A program made the position numbers and the translations under genes. Positions 1-7,134 of a stretch of 47,399 bases of DNA are shown here, piece after piece (within the stretch, counting starts at the first letter, position 1; every line of letters begins with the position of its first letter). The notes below the pieces were generated by a model. The model did no database searches. It saw only the letters and a list, made by a program, of their open reading frames with translations, and was not told the origin of the DNA. This DNA comes from JBAWYM01 sp037143575 (GTDB lineage: Bacteria > Patescibacteriota > Gracilibacteria > Peribacterales > Peribacteraceae), in the NCBI GenBank assembly GCA_037143575.1, contig JBAWYM010000005.1, forward strand, positions 1 to 47,399, in the 5' to 3' direction.

Positions 1-604
1 ATATAGTATCGAGTCGATTATTCCAGGTCTGTTGTTGTTCAGGAGCCCTTGGCATCGTGAGGAATAAAGTTGCAGATTTAGATTCAACGGGTGTCATGAT
101 CGGTACGCTTCCCTGCAGCAACCGATCCAGTGCTGCTGTAGCTGTGTCCCGGTTCTCGAATTGAATTCCTGTCGTCTCATATTGTGCCATAGCGGCATCG
201 ATGATTTTTGCCAGACCAATTTTCACGTCCTGAGAGGAATTCAACGCGATTTCCGCGCGCATGCGGCGATGGACGTTCTCCACGCGATGGAGCCCGGCGA
301 GAATGAAAATAGTTGCCGTTACTTCTGGGGTTCTTGGATCAGCAACCTTTTGGAGTAGAGGCTCGACGAGCGCTGTGTACTCCTGCCTTGTCGGTGAATT
401 CGCGGGGAGAGCGCCCATGGTTAGGCCGATATCATTAGCCAAAAGCATTGCCAATTGGCGATCTGCTTCCGAAATAATAGCCGAGCGTGTGTCCATCATT
501 GCAACTGCTTGGCTTGTATCTTTCTGTATCAATGCGAGAGCAGTAGTATCGCTAGAGGCTACATTCGTTTGAGAAAAATTCAGATTATCGGGAACTTCCA
601 CCAT
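1..604 (-). CDS. Hypothetical protein, 3' end cut by the window edge
   Basis: An open frame runs from an ATG at 604 to the left edge without a stop, giving at least 201 residues that begin MVEVPDNLNFSQ. I recognise no family. The visible part is mildly acidic and mostly helical, with no signal peptide or membrane segment. The start is supported by a good sigma70-type promoter whose -10 hexamer lies only 6 nt before the ATG, which predicts a leaderless message. The plus-strand frames over the same bases have no such support and look like shadows. The call as a real gene is fairly secure; its function is unknown. Confidence 0.7.
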   Translation of the reverse strand, partial: MVEVPDNLNFSQTNVASSDTTALALIQKDTSQAVAMMDTRSAIISEADRQLAMLLANDIGLTMGALPANSPTRQEYTALVEPLLQKVADPRTPEVTATIFILAGLHRVENVHRRMRAEIALNSSQDVKIGLAKIIDAAMAQYETTGIQFENRDTATAALDRLLQGSVPIMTPVESKSATLFLTMPRAPEQQQTWNNRLDTI

Positions 605-610
605 ATGAAT

Positions 611-639
611 ATCATAAATTAAATTTACTCATAAGTCAA
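611..639 (-). promoter_or_regulatory. Sigma70-type promoter of the leftmost gene
   Basis: On the minus strand, TTGACT (634-639) and TATGAT (611-616) are separated by exactly 17 nt. The ATG at 604 starts 6 nt after the -10, so the transcript should begin at or next to the start codon. Confidence 0.6.
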
Positions 640-656
640 TGTTACTGGCCCTGTAT

Positions 657-727
657 TTGCCAATTTGTCGCAGTTCGATCCTTCGTCCCGGCTCAGGACA
701 GGCTGGCTCACTGTGACAAATCGGCAA
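657..727. repeat. Palindromic repeat, ATTTGTCGCAG family
   Basis: Inverted arms at 657-673 and 711-727 (TTGCCAATTTGTCGCAG against CTGTGACAAATCGGCAA) match with two mismatches. The loop holds GTTCGATC and a GGCTCAGGACAGGCTGGCTC stretch. A shorter relative with the same arms lies at 21359-21400. It fills most of the gap between the left-edge gene and the ABC transporter; no gene is seen in 605-844. Confidence 0.75.
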
Positions 728-844
728 TGATTCAGAGGTTCCTTAACTCCTTCTTAATCTCCCCGATGGTAAGAACGACAGGACTTTTCTCGTGTCCAGA
801 GTTTCGTTTATACTCTTCCCGTTTCCTCCGCTACCCTTCCTCGT

Positions 845-1768
845 ATGCTCACCGTTCAGCACCTCACCAAATCCTTCGGAGATACCAAGGCCGTTGATGA
901 TTTATCATTCACGATTTCCTCGGGCGAGATCGTCGGATTCCTCGGGCCCAACGGCGCAGGGAAGACCACGACCATGCGCCTGATTGCGGGGTATCTTTCC
1001 CCGGATCGCGGAGAGGTCATTATCGACGATCTGTCGATGGAAGAGGAGGGGAGCGATGCTAGGTGCCTCATCGGGTACCTGCCCGAGAATAATCCGCTCT
1101 ACAAGGACATGCTGGTGTCTGAGTTCCTCACGCTCTCCGCAGATCTCAAGAACATTCCCCGGCACAAGCGCCGCGACGCCTTCGATTTCGCTGTGAGCGC
1201 TGTGGATATCGGAGATGTGTTCTACCGCCCGGTTGGCGAGCTTTCCAAGGGATACAAGCAGCGCGTGGGCATGGCGGTGGCACTTCTGCATCGACCGTCA
1301 CTCCTCATTCTCGATGAGCCTACGGAAGGGCTTGATCCCAATCAGCGGACGGAAATCCGCGCTCTCATTACATCACTCGCCAAAGAGCGCACTATTCTCC
1401 TGAGTACACACGTCATGCAGGAAGCATCGATGCTCTGCAATCGGATCCTCATCATTCACCACGGCAAGCTGGTGGCGGACGGCACGCCGAAGGACCTGGC
1501 GAAGAACGCTGAGCGTCAGAGTTCGCTCGTTGTGGAGCTGGAAGGCACGGGGATTGAGGCCGCACTCAAGACTCTTCCGGGCGTGATCGGGGTGAGAATC
1601 GAGCAGATGGGCGGAGAGCGCATGCACGCAACACTCACGAGCAACGGCGAAGAGCTTCAGCCGCACGTATTGGCTATGGCGCACGCACATGGATGGAAGA
1701 TCTGGCGGCTCGCCGAAGAGGAACAAAAACTGGAGGACATTTTCCACTCTCTCACCCATTCTTCCTGA
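845..1768 (+). CDS. ABC transporter ATP-binding protein (ABC-2 / GldA type)
   Basis: A 307-residue cytoplasmic ATPase that should power the membrane protein encoded next door. It has a Walker A motif GPNGAGKT near residue 36, the signature-region sequence ELSKGYKQR, Walker B LLILDEPTEGLD, and a switch His in STHVMQEA. The C-terminal 80 or so residues are the accessory region usual in ABC-2 and gliding-type (GldA) ATPases. It ends 7 nt before the start of the permease, so the two form an operon. The substrate cannot be read from the sequence; gliding-type ATPases of this family occur in non-gliding bacteria too. No Shine-Dalgarno is visible before the ATG. Confidence 0.9.
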   Translation: MLTVQHLTKSFGDTKAVDDLSFTISSGEIVGFLGPNGAGKTTTMRLIAGYLSPDRGEVIIDDLSMEEEGSDARCLIGYLPENNPLYKDMLVSEFLTLSADLKNIPRHKRRDAFDFAVSAVDIGDVFYRPVGELSKGYKQRVGMAVALLHRPSLLILDEPTEGLDPNQRTEIRALITSLAKERTILLSTHVMQEASMLCNRILIIHHGKLVADGTPKDLAKNAERQSSLVVELEGTGIEAALKTLPGVIGVRIEQMGGERMHATLTSNGEELQPHVLAMAHAHGWKIWRLAEEEQKLEDIFHSLTHSS

Positions 1769-1775
1769 TATTTCC

Positions 1776-4037
1776 ATGCACAATATCCTCACTATTCTCC
1801 GCAAGGAGTTCCGCGCATCGTTCGATCATCCCACGGCGTACATCGTGCTGGGGGTCTTCCTCGCTCTCTGGGAATTCCTCTTCTTCCAGCGTGCGTTTCT
1901 GGTCGGTGAAGCGTCGTTGCGTATGCTCTTCGACGTGCTCCCGTGGCTCCTGATCTTCGTTGTCCCGGGGCTGACTATGGGCAGCATCTCGCAGGAGAAA
2001 GCCGACGGCACGCTCGAGCTCCTTCTCACGCATCCTCTCAAAGACCGCGAGCTCCTCATCGGCAAATTTCTCGCGGGTCTCGCTTTCCTCGCGCTTGCCT
2101 TGCTCAGCATCTTCCCGATTGCCTTCAGCCTCTCCTCCTTTGGCAGCTTCGACTGGGGGGTGGTGGCAGGACAGTACCTGGGGAGCCTCTGCCTCGCCGC
2201 GGTACTCGTGGCTTTCGGTATCTTCGTCTCCAGTCTGGTGAGCAGTCCCGTCGCTTCCCTCCTCGTTTCCGCTGCCGGCAGTTTCCTCCTCGTCATGGCC
2301 GGCTCCGAGATTGTTACTTCTGGCTTGCCCGCGAGCATCGGTCAGATTCTCGAGGGGCTTTCGGTGACGTCGCATTTTCAATCCATGGCCCGGGGAGTCA
2401 TTGACCTCCGCGATGTGTGGTACGTCCTCGCGGCGACCGTCGTCTTCCTGAGTTTGGGGTATCTGCAGCTTCGCAAGCGCAAATTCGGGAACAATCGAGC
2501 GATGTACCGTCGGTACCAGCTCAAAATGACGGCATTCGTGTGCGTTGCGATCATCATCGGGATTGCCGGCAGTTACCTTCCGCTGCGCATCGATCTCACG
2601 CAGAACCGCCTCTACACCATCACCGATACCACGCGGAAAATTCTCGGGAGTCTCCCCGCGCCCGTCACCCTGACGCTCTACGCCTCGGATCAGCTCCCGG
2701 CGCAGCTCCAGCCGGTCCAGCGCGATGTCCGTGATACGCTCAGGGATTACGCGACGTACGGCAAGGGCAATATCATCATCGTGCAGAAGAATCCGGGCAC
2801 CGATCCCAAAATTATGGAGGAGGCGATGAAGAGCGGCGTGCAGCAGGCGCAGTTCAACGTTGTCGGGCAGGGAGGATTTCAGGTACAGAGCGGCTTCTTC
2901 GGGATTGCGGCGTCCTACGGCAAGCAGAACGAAGCGATTCCGTTCATCCAGAATACTGCTGATCTGGAGTACCAGCTCACGAGCATGATCCGCAAGCTCA
3001 CGGTTAGCCAGAAGAAGACGGTCGCCTTCCTCACGGGGCACGGCGAGAAAACACCACAGGAGTATGCGGCACTCAATGGGGAACTGGAGAAGCAGTACAC
3101 CGTGCGGGGGATGACGATTGATCGTAAAAATTCAGTGATTCCCAAAGAGATTTCTGCTCTCGTCATCGCCGGCCCCACAACACCGATTGATGCATTAACC
3201 CGCACAGCGATTCAGAAGTACATCGACGGCGGAGGATCCGTCCTGTTCCTCATCGACCCGCTCACACTGAACATGCAGACATTGAGCGCGACCGTGAATA
3301 AAGATAGTTTCAGTGATTTCCTCACCGACTACGGCATCACCGTTCAGCGGGACATGGTCTACGATATGCGTTCCAACGAAACGGTGAACTTCTCAGGCGG
3401 GGGAGGGAATCAGTTCATGAACTTCATGTTGCCGTATCCCTTCTGGGCGCGCGTCGAGCCGGTGAATGCCGCATCTCCCATTACCTCCCGCATTTCGACG
3501 GTGGTCCTGCCGTGGACGAGCTCACTCACAGTCAATGATGGCTTGCTGCAGACCGCGAATCTTACGGCGAGCAATCTCCTCGTGACCACGCAGTACGCCG
3601 CTTCCCAGAGCGGAGCGACGAGCCTGTCACCGCAGCAGAACTTCCCCTCGAATACTCTTGGTTCCCTCCTCGTCGCTGTCAGTTTGAGTGGTACCGCTTC
3701 CGCGAGCGGAGTGAGTCCAGCATCAGATTCTTCGGCCGCACGTATGGTGGTCGTCGGGAACTCCATTTTCCTCACCGACCAATTCATGCAGCGCTCGCCG
3801 GAGAATCTCGCCTTCGGCATGGGAGCCATTTCCTGGCTTGCCCACGACGAATCCATTGCAGGGATTCAGCTCAAGCAGAACGTGGAGCGTAAGCTCGTCT
3901 TCGGCAACGATACGCAGGTTTCTCTGGTGAAGTACGGCAATATGGCGCTCGTCCTTGCCGTCCTTCTAGGAGTTGGTCTCTACCGCTTCGTCCGTCGCAA
4001 GAATCTGCGGCGGCTGAAGTATGGAGCGATTGTATGA
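1776..4037 (+). CDS. ABC-2 permease fused to GldG-like domain
   Basis: A 753-residue membrane protein. Residues 1 to about 240 carry the ABC-2 permease region with about six hydrophobic segments and an EKADGTLELLLTHP stretch typical of GldF-like permeases. Another membrane segment near 250-270 leads into a large extracytoplasmic GldG-type region (IDLTQNRLYTITDTT onward), and a final membrane helix lies near residue 730 before a basic tail. In Bacteroidetes GldF and GldG are separate proteins; here they are one chain, an arrangement known in other phyla. I chose the ATG at 1776 because the longer frame would overlap the ATPase gene and adds a non-hydrophobic leader. It pairs with the upstream ATPase; the cargo is unknown. 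Confidence 0.85.
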   Translation: MHNILTILRKEFRASFDHPTAYIVLGVFLALWEFLFFQRAFLVGEASLRMLFDVLPWLLIFVVPGLTMGSISQEKADGTLELLLTHPLKDRELLIGKFLAGLAFLALALLSIFPIAFSLSSFGSFDWGVVAGQYLGSLCLAAVLVAFGIFVSSLVSSPVASLLVSAAGSFLLVMAGSEIVTSGLPASIGQILEGLSVTSHFQSMARGVIDLRDVWYVLAATVVFLSLGYLQLRKRKFGNNRAMYRRYQLKMTAFVCVAIIIGIAGSYLPLRIDLTQNRLYTITDTTRKILGSLPAPVTLTLYASDQLPAQLQPVQRDVRDTLRDYATYGKGNIIIVQKNPGTDPKIMEEAMKSGVQQAQFNVVGQGGFQVQSGFFGIAASYGKQNEAIPFIQNTADLEYQLTSMIRKLTVSQKKTVAFLTGHGEKTPQEYAALNGELEKQYTVRGMTIDRKNSVIPKEISALVIAGPTTPIDALTRTAIQKYIDGGGSVLFLIDPLTLNMQTLSATVNKDSFSDFLTDYGITVQRDMVYDMRSNETVNFSGGGGNQFMNFMLPYPFWARVEPVNAASPITSRISTVVLPWTSSLTVNDGLLQTANLTASNLLVTTQYAASQSGATSLSPQQNFPSNTLGSLLVAVSLSGTASASGVSPASDSSAARMVVVGNSIFLTDQFMQRSPENLAFGMGAISWLAHDESIAGIQLKQNVERKLVFGNDTQVSLVKYGNMALVLAVLLGVGLYRFVRRKNLRRLKYGAIV

Positions 4038-4045
4038 AGATGATC

Positions 4046-4098
4046 TTGTGATAGTGCTCATCCAAGTGTACACTTGAAGTACTTTCCTCCGTACACTA
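4046..4098 (+). promoter_or_regulatory. Toxin-antitoxin promoter with TGTACA operator
   Basis: TTGTGA (4046-4051) and TACACT (4069-4074) are spaced by 17 nt. A perfect 14-bp palindrome CAAGTGTACACTTG (4063-4076) covers the -10. A second half-site GTACACT sits directly before the antitoxin ATG. TGTACA-centred palindromes are the known operator core of YefM-type autoregulated operons, so autorepression is likely. Confidence 0.65.
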
Positions 4099-4340
4099 TG
4101 CCCAAGGATATTTCCATCAAAGAACTGCGAGCAAACCTTTCGGAGATCGCAGATAACGTCGAGAAAGGCGCATCCTATCGCGTCATTCGTCGCTCCAAGC
4201 CGTCATTCTTTATCATGAATATCGATGCGGAAGTTCCGGAGGAGGGATGGGAAACCGTGGTGGATTTCACCGATGCGGGTAAAACGAACGGCGTTCCTGT
4301 TGATGAGGTATTGAAAGAAATGCGTAAAATTCGACGTTAA
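4098..4340 (+). CDS. Antitoxin, Phd/YefM superfamily
   Basis: An 80-residue protein starting MPKDISIKELRANLSEI. The N-terminal half has the Phd/YefM DNA-binding fold pattern (ISIKELRANLSEIADNVEKG, then a strand with RRSKPSFFIMNI). The C-terminal half is acidic, then helical, as expected for the toxin-wrapping arm. The ATG at 4098 is preferred over the ORF start at 4074 because the latter lies inside the operator palindrome. The toxin begins one base after this stop codon. It probably binds the palindrome upstream and represses its own operon. Confidence 0.82.
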   Translation: MPKDISIKELRANLSEIADNVEKGASYRVIRRSKPSFFIMNIDAEVPEEGWETVVDFTDAGKTNGVPVDEVLKEMRKIRR

Positions 4341-4341
4341 T

Positions 4342-4584
4342 ATGGAGCTCTGGAAAAAACAACTACGCAAGATTCCCAAAGATAGCCGGGACCGCATTTT
4401 CGCAGCATTGCTCCTCTTACGCTCGCGGGATTTTCGCGCAGTAGACCGCGTCCAGCTGAAGGGCTATCAGCACATCTACCGGATACGAGTAGGCAATTAT
4501 CGGATCATCTATTTCGATGATGGCGAGAGGATGATCATCAAGGCCATTCCTCGTCGCGATGAAAGTACGTACAGAAATTTCTAG
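4342..4584 (+). CDS. RelE/ParE-family toxin
   Basis: An 80-residue basic protein with the RelE-fold signature: two N-terminal helices, then LKGYQHIYRIRVGNYRIIYF and a closing basic strand IIKAIPRRDESTYRNF. RelE-type relatives are ribosome-dependent mRNA nucleases; the conserved R-x-R-x-G-x-Y-R-x-I-Y core is present, and the Arg/Tyr residues near the C-terminus could be catalytic. Its position one base after the antitoxin marks a classic two-gene operon. ParE (gyrase-directed) cannot be excluded from sequence alone. Confidence 0.82.
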   Translation: MELWKKQLRKIPKDSRDRIFAALLLLRSRDFRAVDRVQLKGYQHIYRIRVGNYRIIYFDDGERMIIKAIPRRDESTYRNF

Positions 4585-4673
4585 GTCGAAACGCAGTGTG
4601 TCTGATCTTCTGCGTTTTGCAGTTTTCGTGAGATTGATTGGCACCGTTTCTCAGGAATATACTGTTCTGTGTT

Positions 4674-4916
4674 ATGACACAGAGCTGTGAAAGTTGTCTC
4701 ATGCCGTTCACCAAAGACCCCGGGAAGCGCGAGTCCGAGAGGTATTGTAGTTACTGTTACAAGAATGGTGAGCTCTGCTACCAAGGCACCGATCTCAAGG
4801 AATATCAGAAGATCTGCTACCAGAAGATGGTGGAAGGCGGGATGAATCGGTTTCAGGCGTGGGTTTTCACGTTCCTGATACGGTTTGCGCCGCGGTGGAG
4901 TAAGGGGAAATTATAA
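4674..4916 (+). CDS. Small zinc-ribbon protein
   Basis: An 80-residue protein beginning MTQSCESCLMPFTKDPG. It has two Cys pairs, CESC near residue 5 and CSYC near residue 27, plus later cysteines (LCYQ, KICYQ), matching the putative zinc-ribbon domain found in small bacterial proteins. The C-terminal third is amphipathic and ends in a hydrophobic-basic stretch (RFQAWVFTFLIRFAPRW). The ATG at 4674 starts directly before the first Cys motif and has TATACT 10 nt upstream; the longer frame from 4638 adds an unrelated leader. Function is unknown; zinc binding is inferred. Confidence 0.7.
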   Translation: MTQSCESCLMPFTKDPGKRESERYCSYCYKNGELCYQGTDLKEYQKICYQKMVEGGMNRFQAWVFTFLIRFAPRWSKGKL

Positions 4917-4947
4917 GCTTAAAATTTTCCTTACTCATTCTATTCCC

Positions 4948-6411
4948 TCATTTCTTCCCGATCGCCTTCGCCGGGATAAAGCCTGTTTTTCCATTCGGGA
5001 GCTTGATCTGAGCCATCGTGCCGGATTTCACGAATTGGATGACGTTCACGGGAGTGTCTTTTGTCAGTACTTCCGTTCCACGGATACCTAGGACATTCAC
5101 AGAAGGGATGATGACTACGTAATCGCCGGTGGAAGTTGCGGATGAGACGCTTTTGACGCGGGTTGTGGATCGGGTACTGGAGGAGGAAACTGAATCGCCG
5201 GTGGAAATTACGGATGAGACCCTATTTGCGCGGGTGAGCGAACGGGTTCTGGAAGAAGAAGATGAAGAAGCGGATGAGGTGGAAGTCTGTGCCGCGGGGT
5301 GCGAAGGCTGATCGTGTGTCTGACTGTGCAATTCGAAGGCCGTTTGCAGAGCTGTGCCGTGCCCGCGATGGCCGCCGGAGGGTTCCGATGATGAAGAGGA
5401 AGCAGATGCTGTGGAGCTCGTGGGTGTACTGGAGGAGGAACTGGAATCCGCCTGTGCGATTTCTTCCGCTACCGTATCTGGATCTCTGCTATCGAGACTG
5501 GTGTAGTAGGTGAATGAGGCGGTTCCGCCGGGGGCAAGTGTTCCGACATCGAAGTTCATCGTAATGGCCCGATCTCCATTGGAGGGCACACCCCGGGCAC
5601 TCGGTGAATCATAGGCGCTCGCCGCATAGGGGTCGGTGTTCGAGAAGCCGAATGTGGAACCCACGGCTCCGGCATACTTGGTGTAGAAGAAAATGGGATA
5701 CCGCGCAACAGGCTCACCATCGAGCGATTGCGGCGCCGTTGTTTCTGCAAGTACGGAGGCTGCGCCATCTATGGCAATAGTCTTGGTTACTTCGTTCGTG
5801 GTCGTGTTGCTGCCTCCCTTGTACACGGTATTGTCGGGGTCGAAGGAGCGCATGTAGCGGACGCTGGTCAGAGGGTCTGCACCGATATTCGTAAGCGTGA
5901 CTGTATTCTTGAAGTATTTGTCATTCACACCGAACTGAATCTGCTGGCGGATCTGGAGTTTGGAGTTGAGTGCCCCTGTGAGCTCGGCGGAGAGGGTATC
6001 TCCTGCGGAAGTATTGGTGACCGCCGATGTGATGGGAATACCACTCGTCCCCATGAGTCCGGCGTTGGAAGCGGTGACATTACCGTTGTACCCTACGACC
6101 CACCGTTCTTCCGGAGAACCTGGAAGGAAGTAATCGATCCGCAGATCATACCCGTTCCCGAATCCGTCATTGTCGCTGCTGAGTCCGATCTTCGATGATC
6201 CTGATGTTCCATAGAAACTTTCCGGCTTGTCGACTGATGTACCGAATGAGCCGAGAGAATGAATCCCCACTTCGATGTAGTTTCCCCCCAGGAAGACATT
6301 TCCACTCACAGTCGCACTATGCGCTCCGGGGAGTGAGGCCCAGACAGTGGGGACATGAGCGAAGAGCATTCCGAGGATGCAGGTTCCAGCCAGCCAACGA
6401 TTATTAAGCAT
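4948..6411 (-). CDS. Secreted protein with Ser-rich linker and C-terminal SH3-like domain
   Basis: About 487 residues. A signal peptide is visible (MLNNRWLAGTCILGMLFAHV, cleavage after VWA). The next 300 residues look like a beta-rich extracellular domain. Then comes a Ser/Thr-rich low-complexity linker with a twice-repeated unit (RVSSVISTGD, VKSVSSATSTGD). A C-terminal SH3-like domain of about 60 residues follows (VNVLGIRG, then LPNGKTGFIPAKAIGKK), a fold that often binds cell-wall material. The ATG at 6411 gives the signal peptide at the N-terminus; the longer frame starts at a TTG (6444). Likely cell-surface exposed. The function of the main domain is not recognised. Confidence 0.75.
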   Translation of the reverse strand: MLNNRWLAGTCILGMLFAHVPTVWASLPGAHSATVSGNVFLGGNYIEVGIHSLGSFGTSVDKPESFYGTSGSSKIGLSSDNDGFGNGYDLRIDYFLPGSPEERWVVGYNGNVTASNAGLMGTSGIPITSAVTNTSAGDTLSAELTGALNSKLQIRQQIQFGVNDKYFKNTVTLTNIGADPLTSVRYMRSFDPDNTVYKGGSNTTTNEVTKTIAIDGAASVLAETTAPQSLDGEPVARYPIFFYTKYAGAVGSTFGFSNTDPYAASAYDSPSARGVPSNGDRAITMNFDVGTLAPGGTASFTYYTSLDSRDPDTVAEEIAQADSSSSSSTPTSSTASASSSSSEPSGGHRGHGTALQTAFELHSQTHDQPSHPAAQTSTSSASSSSSSRTRSLTRANRVSSVISTGDSVSSSSTRSTTRVKSVSSATSTGDYVVIIPSVNVLGIRGTEVLTKDTPVNVIQFVKSGTMAQIKLPNGKTGFIPAKAIGKK

Positions 6412-6430
6412 AAAAAAGGGAAGAAGTTTC

Positions 6431-6452
6431 GAGGATATTCCCAAATATCCTC
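6431..6452. repeat. Short palindrome upstream of the SH3-protein gene
   Basis: GAGGATATT (6431-6439) and AATATCCTC (6444-6452) form a perfect 9-bp inverted repeat with a 4-nt loop, 20 nt upstream of the ATG at 6411. It could be an operator or an RNA hairpin. Nothing else is visible in 6453-6674. Confidence 0.5.
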
Positions 6453-6674
6453 CTCTGCCGCAATTGTTCGTACTTGCAGGGAGGGGAAGCTATTGCGATA
6501 TATCGCGCATTGTCAACAATGTCCGACATCCCGGAATTGCAGAGAGTATCTGCATGAGGAGCCAAACCATTGCACTATCAATAACTCAGGGAATCTCTCG
6601 TCGGCCATCGTAGATTGCGCTATACTTCTGCTTCCGTTCGTTGAAAGCACTGCGATCCTTACTCTCCGAACAAT

Positions 6675-6720
6675 GACTTGTTGTGGCTGTGCCACGTGGT
6701 CGCGCAGCGACTTTACGTGG
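6675..6720. repeat. Double-hairpin element next to ssrA
   Basis: Contains CCACGT-(G)GTCGC-GCA-GCGAC-TTT-ACGTGG (6692-6720), preceded by a small TGGC/GCCA dyad. The last two bases are the first two of tmRNA. The same architecture with changed but still pairing bases sits beside tRNA-Arg at 42707-42751. Confidence 0.7.
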
Positions 6721-7134
6721 GGATGACAGGTTTCGACAGCGTGATTCTGGTTCGGTCAGCTTCTGTTCGGGATGGCAACGGTTCCCGATACCCAACGTTG
6801 CAAACCATAAATGCTGATAAAGGCATTTTCGCTGCTCTCGAAGGTACGGTTCTCGGCGCTCTCCGCAAGGTCGGTGCTGCCCCTGCCCTCGCTCTCGCAG
6901 CTTAAGTTCGCCTCTGTGCGAACCGTCTCTCCCATGATTCTCGCTAACGGGAATGAGGCGTCACTAGCGAGGCTGATGTGCGTCCTGACGTGAGCGCACC
7001 GCAGTATCTTCCGCGTCATCCCTCTCGGCCCCTCTTCGTTCCCTCCTGACGGCCGTGGAGAATGAAGGGAACATGACAGTACGAGCAACCCTGCTACACG
7101 TTGGACCCGGGTTCGATTCCCGGCATCTCCACCA
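6719..7134 (+). ncRNA. ssrA: tmRNA
   Basis: Transfer-messenger RNA of about 416 nt, which rescues stalled ribosomes. The 5' end GGGGATG pairs with CATCTCC near the 3' end (one G-U pair) to form the acceptor stem, followed by A and an encoded CCA at 7132-7134. The 5' region GGGGATGACAGGTTTCGAC and the 3' T-arm GGGTTCGATTCCC are classic tmRNA landmarks. The tag frame ends ALALAA-TAA at 6903, a normal protease-recognised end. The in-frame open stretch back to the likely resume region near 6810 would give a tag of roughly 30 residues, long for tmRNA; the exact resume codon is uncertain. The 3' 41 bases overlap the end of the convergent recombinase gene. Confidence 0.9.

Noticed and set aside
1752..3041. 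Long minus-strand frame (429 codons) opposite the ABC permease
   Set aside because: Antisense shadow: very polar Glu/Arg-rich translation with no domain, while the plus strand has a clear ABC-2/GldG protein.
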